From assembly GCA_007692605.1 (NCBI GenBank), contig REBS01000102.1:1-42468 (forward strand): a stretch of 42,468 nucleotides of DNA, given 5' to 3'. This DNA is from Gemmatimonadales bacterium (GTDB lineage: Bacteria; Gemmatimonadota; Gemmatimonadetes; Longimicrobiales; Gaopeijiaceae). Below are positions 1-8,608 of the stretch, one piece after another (the stretch's first letter is position 1; each line of letters opens with the position of its first letter). A program made the position numbers and the translations under genes. Below the pieces are notes generated by a model. That model did not search any database. It worked only from the letters and a program-made list of their open reading frames with translations, and was not told the origin of the DNA.

Positions 1-903
1 GAGTGGCTCCGGCCGGGACGTCTGGCGGGGGTCGCGACCGGGCTCCTGGTGCTCAGCGTGGGCGGAAGTCTCCTTCTTCTGGAGGCCCTTCCGGAGCCGA
101 GGCCCGTGGCGGTCATGGCACACCGCGCCGGTCCCCCTCCCGCTCCCGAGAACACCCTGTCGGCGCTCGAGCTGTCGATCGCGGCCGGAGCCGACTACGC
201 CGAGATCGACGTCCTGCGCACGCGGGACGGCACGGTGGTGGTCGTGCACGACGCGGACCTGATGCGGGTCGCGGGAGACCCTCGCCGGGTCGCCGAGGTC
301 GACGTTTCCGAGATCGCCGACCTGGTTCAACGCCCCGATGACGGAACGCCGGCCTCGGAGCGGCGGATCGCCACCCTCGCGGAATTCCTGGAGCGCTCCC
401 GGGACCGGATCCGGCTCAACATCGAGCTCAAGTACTACGGATGGGATCCCGGGCTGGCCGAGGCGACCCTTCGGGAGATCCGCGAAGCGCAGATGGAGGA
501 CCAGGTCGTCCTGATGTCGCTGCACCTCGATGCGGTGCAGCAGCTTCGTGCGCTGGCCCCGGAGATCCCGATCGGCTACGTCTCTGCCCTGGTCGTGGGG
601 GACCAGACGCTCCTTCCGGTAGACTTCCTGGCCGTTTCGAGGACCCAGATCACCCCTCGGCTCCTGGCACAAGCGGCCGACCGGTCGATCGAGGTGCACG
701 CGTGGACCGTCAACGATGCAATCGAAATGGCGGATCTCATCGAAAGGGGGGTCCACGGCCTGATCACCGACGATCCGGCGCTCGCCGTGGCGGTCCGGAC
801 CGAGCTCTCCGGGCTGTCACCGGTCGGCCGAATGCTCCTGCGCTTCCGTCGCGTCTGGGACCAGCCGGGAGAGGTCGGCTCGGTCGAGGGCGGCGGCCAG
901 TAG
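1..903 (+). CDS. Glycerophosphodiester phosphodiesterase with N-terminal membrane segment (5' partial)
   Basis: This gene is open from the first base, so its start lies outside the window. The visible product begins with a hydrophobic helix (about residues 9-27, LAGVATGLLVLSV) and then a GDPD TIM-barrel domain. The family's metal and catalytic motifs are readable: HRAG followed by PENT, then the acidic EIDV, then VVHD. Later come ELKYYG and the C-terminal VHAWTVND, both typical of the fold. The family hydrolyses glycerophosphodiesters to glycerol 3-phosphate and an alcohol. A membrane helix directly before the domain suggests the subfamily with an integral-membrane N-terminal part, so much of that part may be missing. 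The last 87 bases overlap the 3' end of the opposing acetyl-CoA hydrolase gene. The family call is firm; substrate is unknown. Confidence 0.9.
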   Translation, partial: EWLRPGRLAGVATGLLVLSVGGSLLLLEALPEPRPVAVMAHRAGPPPAPENTLSALELSIAAGADYAEIDVLRTRDGTVVVVHDADLMRVAGDPRRVAEVDVSEIADLVQRPDDGTPASERRIATLAEFLERSRDRIRLNIELKYYGWDPGLAEATLREIREAQMEDQVVLMSLHLDAVQQLRALAPEIPIGYVSALVVGDQTLLPVDFLAVSRTQITPRLLAQAADRSIEVHAWTVNDAIEMADLIERGVHGLITDDPALAVAVRTELSGLSPVGRMLLRFRRVWDQPGEVGSVEGGGQ

Positions 904-2769
904 CCGGGCCGTGGCCCGATCCCGCCAACCGGAGGGCTCCGCGAGACCCATCCGGGCCAACTCCTCGGGATACCGGGCCGGGCGCCCCCGGAGCCAGGCC
1001 GATCCCATCCGGAGGGGACGCTTCGAGAGCGCACGGAGCTCCTGGAGGCCCTCGACGAGACGCTCCTCGACCGGGGTAAAGTCGCTCCCGAACGGATACC
1101 GGGGGAAGGCATTTCCCGCCAGGATCTCCTGCAGGACCTCGGGACGATTCCGTCGGGCGTCGGGGGGGATTTCCCACGCGGGGTCGAGCTTTCCCGCCTC
1201 CTTCGCCGTCGCGACGAGTGCCTCCTGGAAGCGAGCGTCCATGACGCGGACCAGGGCCTGGATGCACTCCTCGTCGGTCCGCCCCCGGAGCTTCGCCACC
1301 CCGTACTCGGTCACGACGAAGTCGCGCAGGTGGCGGGGGATCGTCGTGTGCGGGTGTTCCCAGACGATGTTCGACGAGGCCGAGGAACCGGACCCCCGGG
1401 TGCTGCGCAGCATGAGGACGGAGCGACCGTCGCGCATCGCATGGGCCATCGCCACGAAGTTGTATTGGCCGCCCACCCCGCTCACCATCTGGTAGTTCTC
1501 GAGCCCGTCGCTGACGGCGGCACCGGTCGCGGTGACCATCATGCAGGTGTTGAAGAAGCAGGCTCCCCGCCGCTGGAGGACCTCGAGTTCCTCGTCGCCA
1601 CCGTAGAGCTGATTGATGCGCTCCACCGAAGTCATGCGGAAGCGGGGCCGCTCGTGGGGTTCGAGGCCGTCGAGGAAATCGTAGAAGGGCCGGCTGCCCA
1701 GGAAGAAGGCCGCGTCCATCACCACGCCCCGGCCCCGGTGCTCGCCCAGCGCGTCGAGGTCGCCATCGTTCGCGAGGCGCTGCAGGTTCTCGTCGTCGAA
1801 GACCTCGCGGGTGAGGATCCCCGCCCGGTAGAGGTGCATGAACCCGTCCATGAACATCTCGCTCGCCCCGTAGAGCCCATCCACGAAGGGATCGAGACCC
1901 TCGCCCTCGGCCGGCGACCCGCGGAGCGCCGAGAGGACCTCCCGGTAGCGGTCATTCGTTCGATGCCGCAGGAGGAGGACATGGACGAGGGCGTCGCTCA
2001 GGGCGCCGATCCCGATCTGGAGGGTCCCCCCGTCGTCGATAATCCCGCTGGCGTGGAGCCCCACGGCGTAGTCCTGCGGGGAGACCCCCTGGCGGGGAAC
2101 GGCGAAGAGGGGTCGAGGGCGGTCCTCGACCTCGATCACCTCGTCGAAGAAGGATCGCTCCACGATCGCGTCGCCGTGCATGAAAGGAAGCTCCGGCCGG
2201 ACCCGCGCGATCATCAGGCATTCCCGGTCGGGCACGTCGGCCATCCGGGCGGCGAGCTCGAGGGTCACGTCGGGGTTGCACGAGAGACTGAGGCGCCCGC
2301 CTTCGGGTTCCACCGCCACCTCCTGCATCGTCAGGTTCACCCCCCGGTCCATCAGGTCCCGGGCCACGTGCGTGTAGTTCGCCGAGATGTAGTGGCGTTG
2401 CGCGAGGGCGTTTCCGAGAGAGGACCCGGACCGCAGGTAGAACTCCGTGATGCGGATATTGGAGGGGACCTCGCCCCGGTCGACATCGCGAACGTAGTCC
2501 AGCCGCTCGGGGTCGGGACCGAAGTGACGTGTGGCGAAGGGCTCCAGGAACCTCCGCTCCATATCGCTCGAGGCCGAGGGCACGTCGAGCGAGAGCGCGG
2601 TGACGATTTCGAGCTCGATCCCGGGCTCCTCGGCCACCCTCCGATACAGGGCATTGACGAGAGAGACCGGCTTGCCGAGGCCCAGGGGGAGGCCGACCAC
2701 GATCCTGGGGCCCAGCCGGGCCAGGATCCGCTCGACCACCCCCTGCTCGACCTCGGAGACGGGGGTCAT
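817..2769 (-). CDS. Acetyl-CoA hydrolase/transferase family protein
   Basis: The product is 650 residues. It matches the long form of the acetyl-CoA hydrolase / CoA-transferase family. The N-terminal half carries the CoA-transferase-like region. YGASEMFMDG contains the glutamate expected to form the glutamyl-CoA intermediate. The C-terminal domain has GVGGQYNF and later RGRTDEECI. The family either hydrolyses acetyl-CoA or moves CoA between carboxylic acids; which one applies here cannot be read from the sequence. Its ATG overlaps the TGA of the upstream LVIVD gene by four bases (ATGA, 2766-2769), so the two are probably translationally coupled. At the 3' end it overlaps the phosphodiesterase gene on the other strand by 87 bases. 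Confidence 0.88.
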   Translation of the reverse strand: MTPVSEVEQGVVERILARLGPRIVVGLPLGLGKPVSLVNALYRRVAEEPGIELEIVTALSLDVPSASSDMERRFLEPFATRHFGPDPERLDYVRDVDRGEVPSNIRITEFYLRSGSSLGNALAQRHYISANYTHVARDLMDRGVNLTMQEVAVEPEGGRLSLSCNPDVTLELAARMADVPDRECLMIARVRPELPFMHGDAIVERSFFDEVIEVEDRPRPLFAVPRQGVSPQDYAVGLHASGIIDDGGTLQIGIGALSDALVHVLLLRHRTNDRYREVLSALRGSPAEGEGLDPFVDGLYGASEMFMDGFMHLYRAGILTREVFDDENLQRLANDGDLDALGEHRGRGVVMDAAFFLGSRPFYDFLDGLEPHERPRFRMTSVERINQLYGGDEELEVLQRRGACFFNTCMMVTATGAAVSDGLENYQMVSGVGGQYNFVAMAHAMRDGRSVLMLRSTRGSGSSASSNIVWEHPHTTIPRHLRDFVVTEYGVAKLRGRTDEECIQALVRVMDARFQEALVATAKEAGKLDPAWEIPPDARRNRPEVLQEILAGNAFPRYPFGSDFTPVEERLVEGLQELRALSKRPLRMGSAWLRGRPARYPEELARMGLAEPSGWRDRATARLLAAALDRADLSRLVPDATEAQEHSADR

Positions 2770-4853
2770 TGCATCACCGGGCGGCCCTCACCTTCGAGCT
2801 GGACCGCCCAGATCCCCGAGTTCGTGTCCGAAAAGAAGATCATCCCCTTGTACGGCATGGCGCTCCAGACCATGGGGGAGTTCGGCACGTACCCGATCGG
2901 GTCGGCCGATCGGTACACCGCGATCTCGCGCCCCTGCGTGTAGAGATTGCCCATCAGCTCCCCGGAGACATCGACCACGCGCAGCCCCCCTTCGTAGTAG
3001 GCCTGGTAGAGGACGTCGTCTTCGACCCAGATGTTGTGCGTTCCGTATTCGGGGACTTCGTAGCGCGCCACCATCTCGGGCTCGGCCGGATCGGTGAAGT
3101 CGATGACCTGGATGTAGCCGCGTGTACTCAGGATCGTCCCCCCCTGCCCCGTCTCCGGATCGTAGGGGATCTGGTAGTTCCCCGGCACCCCCTGCCAGGC
3201 CAGCCCGCGGCGATTCATGATCTCGTCGCCGATGAACAGGTAGAAGCGCCCGGTGGCCTCCTGGTAGTAGGGAAAGACCGCGTGCGTGGCCGCTTCGCCC
3301 GGAACGATGTAGGAGTTGATGAAGACGGGGTTTTCCTTCGACCCGCCCCAGGCGCCGTTGCCCACGTCGTAGGCGATCACCCCGCAGCCCCACTGGGCCG
3401 AATACGCCACCCCGTCGTGGTACCAGACGTCGTGGATCCCGCAGTCCTCGTGCTCCACCTCGCTGACGAGGATGGGGTTCTCGATGTCCCGCACGTCGAG
3501 GATGACATAGCGCCGGCCCCCTGAAAGGGCGAAGACGTAGTCGTCGAGGGGGTAGGCGTTGTGGACCCCACCGGTCAGTCCCTCGGTCACCTCGGAGGCG
3601 ATGCGGGGGTGGGCGGGCTCGGTGAGATCGAGGATCACCAGGCCGTTCACCCGATCCGACGCGCCCTCCCGGGTCAGGGTGGCGAACCGCCCGTCCGGCG
3701 ACACCTTCACGTCGTTGATCGAGCGGGCGTCGACGCGGATCGAGTCGGTCTTGACCATGTTCGCGGGATCGGTCACATCGAAGACGAAGGCCTGCCCATC
3801 GGACATCTTCGCGCCCGTGATCACGTAGTCGCGCCCGTCGTTCCCCTCGAAGACCCAGAAATCGGTCGTGCGAACGTGGTCCTGGCGACCCTGACCGAGC
3901 ACTTCGAGGTTCCGGACCACGTCACGAGGCTCGGCACGGAAGGTTCGCTGCGCGTTGAGCCCTCCCACGGTGGCGACCACCGTGAAGTCGCCCGGGATGT
4001 CGGCGACGACCCGACCGTCGCGGATCTGACCGGGAGCGGGGGGCGCGGCCAGGTCGTCCGGAAGGTCGTGCCGGAGGCTCCACCGGACGGGGAGCTCCGC
4101 GAGAGCCTCCTCGTCGATCGACACCCCCTCGGGGGTCCGGGCCACGAGGCGGAAGTGCTGGACGTCGCCGGTGCGAACCACGTCGTCTCCCCCCTCGAGC
4201 GAGAGCCGGAGTTCCGGGAGGGGCTCGACGAGGTGGTCCCACCGAGTGGATACGCCCTCGATGGTGACCTCGATTTCGGCATGTCCCGTGTCGACCGCAC
4301 TGACGTTCCCGAATCGGTCCACCTCGACCACCTCGGGGGTGCGGCTCTCCCACCGAGCGTCGGGAGCGGGACGTTCGCTGCCGTCGGCGTGAAAGGCGCG
4401 GGCACGGTGACGCTGCGTGGAGCCTTCGAAGAGCGTTCCGGAGGTCAGGGCCTCGATCTCGACCCGGACGACCGCCGGCCAGCGAACCTCGACGGGCACA
4501 CCGACCGAGAGGGGGTCGCGATCCTCGCCCGCTTCCAGGACCTCGGTCGCCGTCACCGTGTGCGTCCCGACCTCGAGTCCGCGAATCGCCCCCTCCTCGA
4601 CCCGCACCGCGCCGCGGGGCCCGGTGACCCGGATCGCAACGTCGATGGGGTTGCCGTCGGCATCGAGCGCCGTGAATGTCAGGGGCGCGCTCTGGCCCAC
4701 CTCGACCTGAACGGTCGCGGGGTCGGCCTGGATCCGGTCCGGGGCCTGGGCGTGGGCGACCGCCGCGGTACCGACCGTGGCCGCGGCAGCCAGCAGCGCC
4801 GCAACGGCGAACACGGGACGGATTCGGAAGGGGCTTCGAATGGGACGGGACAT
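2766..4853 (-). CDS. Secreted LVIVD-repeat protein with bacterial Ig-like N-terminal region
   Basis: This 695-residue protein has a signal peptide of about 36 residues (hydrophobic core AVAALLAAAATVG, likely cleavage after AHAQ). Residues of roughly 40-310 look like bacterial Ig-like beta domains (for example VEVGQSAPLTFTALDADGNP and a FTVVATVGG strand). From about residue 320 to the end are LVIVD-type beta-propeller repeats, seen as GLVILDLTEPAHP, YVILDVRDIENP, IQVIDFTDPAEP and LRVVDVSG. Such proteins are exported and of unknown function; the repeats are probably a binding scaffold. A GGAG ribosome-binding site lies 8 bases before the ATG. It leads a two-gene unit with the acetyl-CoA hydrolase, an unexpected partner for an exported propeller. 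Confidence 0.85.
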   Translation of the reverse strand: MSRPIRSPFRIRPVFAVAALLAAAATVGTAAVAHAQAPDRIQADPATVQVEVGQSAPLTFTALDADGNPIDVAIRVTGPRGAVRVEEGAIRGLEVGTHTVTATEVLEAGEDRDPLSVGVPVEVRWPAVVRVEIEALTSGTLFEGSTQRHRARAFHADGSERPAPDARWESRTPEVVEVDRFGNVSAVDTGHAEIEVTIEGVSTRWDHLVEPLPELRLSLEGGDDVVRTGDVQHFRLVARTPEGVSIDEEALAELPVRWSLRHDLPDDLAAPPAPGQIRDGRVVADIPGDFTVVATVGGLNAQRTFRAEPRDVVRNLEVLGQGRQDHVRTTDFWVFEGNDGRDYVITGAKMSDGQAFVFDVTDPANMVKTDSIRVDARSINDVKVSPDGRFATLTREGASDRVNGLVILDLTEPAHPRIASEVTEGLTGGVHNAYPLDDYVFALSGGRRYVILDVRDIENPILVSEVEHEDCGIHDVWYHDGVAYSAQWGCGVIAYDVGNGAWGGSKENPVFINSYIVPGEAATHAVFPYYQEATGRFYLFIGDEIMNRRGLAWQGVPGNYQIPYDPETGQGGTILSTRGYIQVIDFTDPAEPEMVARYEVPEYGTHNIWVEDDVLYQAYYEGGLRVVDVSGELMGNLYTQGREIAVYRSADPIGYVPNSPMVWSAMPYKGMIFFSDTNSGIWAVQLEGEGRPVMQ

Positions 4854-4883
4854 GAGAACAACTCCTGAGGCGGGCAGACACTG

Positions 4884-4900
4884 CGAACCGTCGAGGTTCG
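4884..4900. repeat. Perfect inverted repeat in the LVIVD/trmH divergent region
   Basis: CGAACC and GGTTCG form a 6-bp perfect stem around a five-base loop. It sits 30 bases upstream of the LVIVD-protein ATG, between two divergent genes. It could be a transcription-factor operator or an mRNA 5'-UTR hairpin. There is no T tract, so it is not an intrinsic terminator. Confidence 0.4.
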
Positions 4901-4972
4901 GTCCGGACGACCGCAGCCAATATCCATCGTCGGGCGCCGAAACGCAAAGACCGGGCGAGGCGGGAGCGGGAT

Positions 4973-5644
4973 ATGCGTAGAGAGCGATTCGAGCGGATCC
5001 GGCGGGTCCTCGATCGTCGTCAGCCCGACCTGACCGTGGTCATGGAGCGGGTCAACAAGCCGCACAACTTCTCGGCCATCCTGCGCAACTGCGATGCGGT
5101 CGGAGTCCTCGAGGTACACGCGGTCCCCCCCGAACACGGCCTGACCCTGCATCACGAGACCTCGGGGGGATCCGCCAAGTGGATGGAGGTCCGCGAGCAC
5201 CCCGATGCCCCCGAGGCGATCCGTCACCTCCAGGGGCGGGGATTCCAGGTGGTGGCCGCCCACCCGACCCGGGAGGCGGTCGACTTCCGAGCGGTCGACT
5301 ATACCCGGCCGACCGCGATCCTCATGGGAGCCGAGCTTTTCGGGGTGAGCGACGAGGCGCTCGCCGCGACCGACCTGACCGCGGTCATTCCCATGGTGGG
5401 AATGGTCCGCTCGCTGAACGTGTCGGTGGCCACCGCGCTCTTCCTCTACGAGGCGCAGCGACAGCGGGAAGCGGCCGGAATGTACACTCCCCCTTCCCGG
5501 CTCGAGCCCGACCGGTACGACTCGATCCTCTTTCGCTGGGCCTACCCGGACTTCGCCCTCCGCTTCGACGAACGGAAGCTCCCCTATCCCGAACTCGGGC
5601 CCGATGGAGAGATTCTCGGCGACCTCTCCGCGATCAAGGGTTGA
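4973..5644 (+). CDS. trmH: tRNA (guanosine-18-2'-O)-methyltransferase TrmH
   Basis: This 223-residue SpoU/TrmH-family enzyme 2'-O-methylates G18 in the tRNA D-loop using S-adenosylmethionine. All three knotted SPOUT motifs are visible. Motif 1 is NKPHNFSAILRNCDAVGV with the catalytic Arg. Motif 2 is LMGAELFGVSDEAL. Motif 3 is IPMVGMVRSLNVSVATALFLYE-like, nearly identical to the E. coli TrmH version, which favours TrmH over TrmL or RlmB. The C-terminal extension after motif 3 (RYDSILFRWAYP) also fits TrmH. A GGGAG ribosome-binding site is 6 bases before the ATG. The 3' end overlaps pdxH on the other strand by 11 bases. Confidence 0.93.
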   Translation: MRRERFERIRRVLDRRQPDLTVVMERVNKPHNFSAILRNCDAVGVLEVHAVPPEHGLTLHHETSGGSAKWMEVREHPDAPEAIRHLQGRGFQVVAAHPTREAVDFRAVDYTRPTAILMGAELFGVSDEALAATDLTAVIPMVGMVRSLNVSVATALFLYEAQRQREAAGMYTPPSRLEPDRYDSILFRWAYPDFALRFDERKLPYPELGPDGEILGDLSAIKG

Positions 5645-6293
5645 GTCTCACCACACTCCATTCGGCTCCCTCGCTCCGCCGCCGAAAGACGAAGCGGTCG
5701 TGCAGGCGCGCCTCACCCGCCGCCCAGAACTCGATCTCGCTCGGAGCCAAAAGGTACCCGCCCCAGTGGGAAGGCCGGGGGATCGGCCCCGATCCGAACC
5801 GATCCCGGATCCCGTCGACCATCCGTTCGAGGGCTTCACGGCTCTCGAGCGGGCGACTTTGATCCGAAGCCCACGCGCCGATCCGACTCTCGCGGGGCCG
5901 GCTCTCGAAGTACGCGTCGGACTCCTCGGCCGGTAGACGCTCGACGGGCCCCCGCACCCGCACCTGGCGCCCGAGGGCATCCCAGTAGAAGGTGAGGCTC
6001 GCCCGAGGGTGCGCTCCCAGGGCGCGTGCCTTGGCCGACTCGTAGTTCGTGAAGAAGGCGAACCCGCGCGCATCGACCCCCTTGAGCAGGATGATCCGAC
6101 CCTCGGGCATGCCCTCGGGATCGACCGTGCTCAGAGTGCATGCATTGGGGTACTCCATTCTCGAGTCCCGCTCGGCCTCGGCCATCCATCGCTCGAAGAT
6201 CTCGAGCGGATTTCCGGAGAGCCGGGCTCGCTCCAGCCGCTCGGAGGTTCGATCGGGCCGGGCAGCGGTGTCGGACGAGCTGGGATCAGTCAT
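5634..6293 (-). CDS. pdxH: Pyridoxamine 5'-phosphate oxidase PdxH
   Basis: This FMN-dependent oxidase converts pyridoxine or pyridoxamine 5'-phosphate to pyridoxal 5'-phosphate, in vitamin B6 synthesis and salvage. The protein shows RIILLKGVDARGFAFFTNY (FMN-binding strand), QVRVRGPVERL, and the C-terminal signature WGGYLLAPSEIEFW followed by RLHDRFVF. I chose the ATG at 6293. It gives 219 residues, almost exactly the usual length, and overlaps the stop of the upstream amidohydrolase by 8 bases. An in-frame start 51 bases earlier would add a low-complexity tail inside that gene. Coupling to the amidohydrolase suggests co-translation. Confidence 0.94.
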   Translation of the reverse strand: MTDPSSSDTAARPDRTSERLERARLSGNPLEIFERWMAEAERDSRMEYPNACTLSTVDPEGMPEGRIILLKGVDARGFAFFTNYESAKARALGAHPRASLTFYWDALGRQVRVRGPVERLPAEESDAYFESRPRESRIGAWASDQSRPLESREALERMVDGIRDRFGSGPIPRPSHWGGYLLAPSEIEFWAAGEARLHDRFVFRRRSEGAEWSVVRLNP

Positions 6294-7170
6294 CGGTGGC
6301 TTCCTCGGAATCGGGTCTCGGTGGGTCGAGCGGGCCGGGCGCATCGTGCAGCCCGAAGATCCGCAGCGCGTTGCCGCGGAAGACGGCGTCGAGATCGTCC
6401 GCTCCGCAGTGGGCCTCGAGCGCCTCGACCAGGGGCTGGTACCGCGCGTAGTGGCCGACGCCGAAGTAGCAGGCGTCGGTGCCGAAGAGGACCCTTTCGG
6501 CCCCCACGCGTTCCACGGCTTCGATCGCGTGCTCCGGCGGAAGCTGCGCCGTCTCGAGGTAGAGATCGGCCTGCCGCTCGGCCAGGGCTTCGGCGACGAG
6601 GTCGATCGCGGCTCGGTAGGGTCCGCCGAAGGCGGTGTGGTAGAGGACCACCGGAACCCCCGGGTGCCGCCGGGCGAGGGCGACGATTCGCTCCGGTGAC
6701 GCCCGGTCCAGCTGCCCGTCGGAGTGGACGACGACGGGGAATCCGGCCCGCCCCGCCAGTTCCATGTACGGATCGACCGCGGGTGCGTCGATCTCGAAGT
6801 GGTTCATCTCCGGATGCAGCTTGAGTCCCACGAAGACCCGTGAACCCCATTCGCCGGCCTGCCCCGAGGGGACCCGGAGCGCACGGAACGGTTCGAGGCT
6901 CTCGGGGGTTCCCGAACCCGGTCGCCCCCAGAGAAGCCCCCGGAATCGGTCGGGACGATCGAGGACCGCCTCGGCCGTGGCCTGATTCGCGACCGATTCG
7001 GGCAGGTCCCGGGTCTTCCCCTCGACCGCAGCTCCATCGATGTTTGAGATGAGAGCGAGGGCGATCTCGCCCCGATCGATCTCGGAGCGGAGCGTCGTCT
7101 CGGAAAGATCGTACCCCTCGAAGTGCCCGATGTGGGCATGTACATCGATTCGCCACCGGCTGCTCGTCAT
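6286..7170 (-). CDS. Amidohydrolase-superfamily metal-dependent hydrolase (Amidohydro_2 type)
   Basis: This is a TIM-barrel amidohydrolase with metal-ligand motifs IDVHAHIG near the N terminus, GLKLHPEMNHFEID, VVHSDGQ, YHTAFGGPY and GTDACYFG near the C terminus. Related proteins include decarboxylases and lactone or amide hydrolases, so substrate cannot be assigned. The start at 7170 is preferred: GAAGGGG (7180-7186) is 9 bases before it, whereas it abuts the alternative ATG at 7179 with no spacing. The gene overlaps pdxH by 8 bases at its 3' end. It is divergent from a small secreted-protein gene, with only 30 bases between them. Confidence 0.85.
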   Translation of the reverse strand: MTSSRWRIDVHAHIGHFEGYDLSETTLRSEIDRGEIALALISNIDGAAVEGKTRDLPESVANQATAEAVLDRPDRFRGLLWGRPGSGTPESLEPFRALRVPSGQAGEWGSRVFVGLKLHPEMNHFEIDAPAVDPYMELAGRAGFPVVVHSDGQLDRASPERIVALARRHPGVPVVLYHTAFGGPYRAAIDLVAEALAERQADLYLETAQLPPEHAIEAVERVGAERVLFGTDACYFGVGHYARYQPLVEALEAHCGADDLDAVFRGNALRIFGLHDAPGPLDPPRPDSEEATDD

Positions 7171-7200
7171 ATGATTCATCCCCTTCGGATTCCGGGCTCG

Positions 7201-7941
7201 ATGCGGGTGTTCGCCCTTCTGACAGGGGCGTGCCTGGCCGCGGCCTTCCCCCTTGCCACCTCAGCCATGGACTCCACCCCGAGAGGGCACACGGCGTTCC
7301 CTTCCGCCGTGCCCGGTCCCGACGATGTGGTGCGGCAGGCGCTGGCCGACCTCGAAACGCTGGACCGGTGCCTGCAGACGGGCGAGAGCGAGTCCCGGGA
7401 CCGAGCGGATGGGGTCGCCCTGCAGCGCCTGCGGACCCTCTACGTGCTCTCGGTCGAGGACGCGGACCGCCTCGACCCGGCTCGTTCCGTTCGCCAGGAG
7501 CTGACCGGCACGGAGTGGGGCCGCCGCACCGGAGGCGATCTCCTTCAGGCCTACTCGGGAGCCCTCGAGATGCTCGAAGCCAAGCATGGCTTCTGGCCCA
7601 ACGCCCGCCTCCGACACATGCGAGTGGGGCTGGAGCGGCTCGACAGCGCGGTGGCCGCGGACCCTCGCGACGTCGAGGTCCGCTACCTGAGGCTGGTGAG
7701 CACGGCCTTCCTTCCCGGCATCCTTCGCCGCAGCGAGTCGATCCGCGAGGATCTGGCGGTCCTGGCCCGGCTCCTCCCGGACGCCGTCGAGGATTTCCCG
7801 ATGCGGACCTACGATGCGATGGCCTCGACCCTCCTGGAGCTCCTTCCGACCGATCACCCGGACCGCCCGAGCGTCGAAGGGGCGCACGAGCGGGCGCTCA
7901 GTGAGAGTCGCCCGCTCGCCCCCGGCTGTCGTGGGAGCTGA
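7201..7941 (+). CDS. Hypothetical secreted protein, mostly alpha-helical
   Basis: I do not recognise a named family. The 246-residue product starts with a likely signal peptide (MRVFALLTGACLAAAFPLATSA). The mature part looks helical and TPR-like: residues of about 120-175 (RLDSAVAADPRDVEVRYLRL) resemble a repeat unit. I took the ATG at 7201 because it puts the hydrophobic segment at the extreme N terminus; an in-frame start at 7123 would run back into the divergent amidohydrolase. Its stop lies inside or just after the start region of the following acyltransferase. The two are therefore very probably coupled, suggesting a role beside lipid acylation at the envelope. Confidence 0.7.
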   Translation: MRVFALLTGACLAAAFPLATSAMDSTPRGHTAFPSAVPGPDDVVRQALADLETLDRCLQTGESESRDRADGVALQRLRTLYVLSVEDADRLDPARSVRQELTGTEWGRRTGGDLLQAYSGALEMLEAKHGFWPNARLRHMRVGLERLDSAVAADPRDVEVRYLRLVSTAFLPGILRRSESIREDLAVLARLLPDAVEDFPMRTYDAMASTLLELLPTDHPDRPSVEGAHERALSESRPLAPGCRGS

Positions 7942-8608
7942 GCCGGGGGGAGCCCGAAACTGGCGCCTCTTCGAGCTCGGCTTTCGTCCATGGCTCCGGT
8001 GGGCGCTTGCCGGGATCCACGTCGAGGGAGGGGCTGACCCCGATCCCGGACAGACCGTCCTCCTCGTCGCCAACCACTGCAGCTGGTACGACGGATTTCT
8101 TCTGCGCGAGGTGCACCGGAAGCTCGGGCGTCGGGGGGTCCTGCGCACCGTCATGCTGGAGAGGGAGCTTCGGGGGCGCCCGATCCTGCGGTTTCTCGGG
8201 GGAACGGGCTTCGATCCCGAGCGCCCGCAGAGCCTGCGGGGCGCGCTTAGAGAGCTCGCGGCGGTCGGGGAGCGCGAGACGCTGACCGTGTCCTTCTTCC
8301 CGCAGGGCCGGATCCGGCCCTCGTGGGCACGACCGCTGGACTTCGCCCCCGGGGTCCGCCTCCTTCAGCGAAGCCTGAGCCCCGTGGTCGTACTTCCGGT
8401 CGCCCTGCACCTGGAGACGGGCAACCGGGTAAAGCCGTCCGCCTTCATCTCGATCGGATCCCCGCTGCCGATCCCGGCCGGCGAGGAGGGGCCCGACCTC
8501 CGGACCCTCGAATCCCGGATCGAGGAGCGCCTGGACCGCATCCTGACGCACCTGGCGCGCCACGGAGAGGACGCCCCGGGCCGGTGGCCGCCGAAGGTCG
8601 CCGAATAG
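7901..8608 (+). CDS. PlsC-like lysophospholipid/glycolipid acyltransferase
   Basis: This is a membrane-associated acyltransferase of the PlsC/LPLAT superfamily. Motif I is NHCSWYDG, giving the catalytic H-X4-D pair. The motif III region reads FFPQGRIRPS, with Gln where classical PlsC proteins have Glu (FPEGT). FPQG variants are known in divergent LPLAT-like families, so it need not be inactive. The acceptor may not be lysophosphatidate. The start is uncertain: GTG at 7901 overlaps the upstream gene by 41 bases, and GTG at 7931 overlaps by 11. Both indicate coupling. A 9-bp hairpin spans its stop codon. Confidence 0.8.
   Translation: MRVARSPPAVVGAEPGGARNWRLFELGFRPWLRWALAGIHVEGGADPDPGQTVLLVANHCSWYDGFLLREVHRKLGRRGVLRTVMLERELRGRPILRFLGGTGFDPERPQSLRGALRELAAVGERETLTVSFFPQGRIRPSWARPLDFAPGVRLLQRSLSPVVVLPVALHLETGNRVKPSAFISIGSPLPIPAGEEGPDLRTLESRIEERLDRILTHLARHGEDAPGRWPPKVAE

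Noticed and set aside
1330-2943. Long plus-strand open frame opposite the acetyl-CoA hydrolase gene
   Set aside because: It is antisense to a clear enzyme gene and its translation is His/Val/Glu/Gly-rich without any motif; it is a codon-bias shadow in GC-rich DNA.
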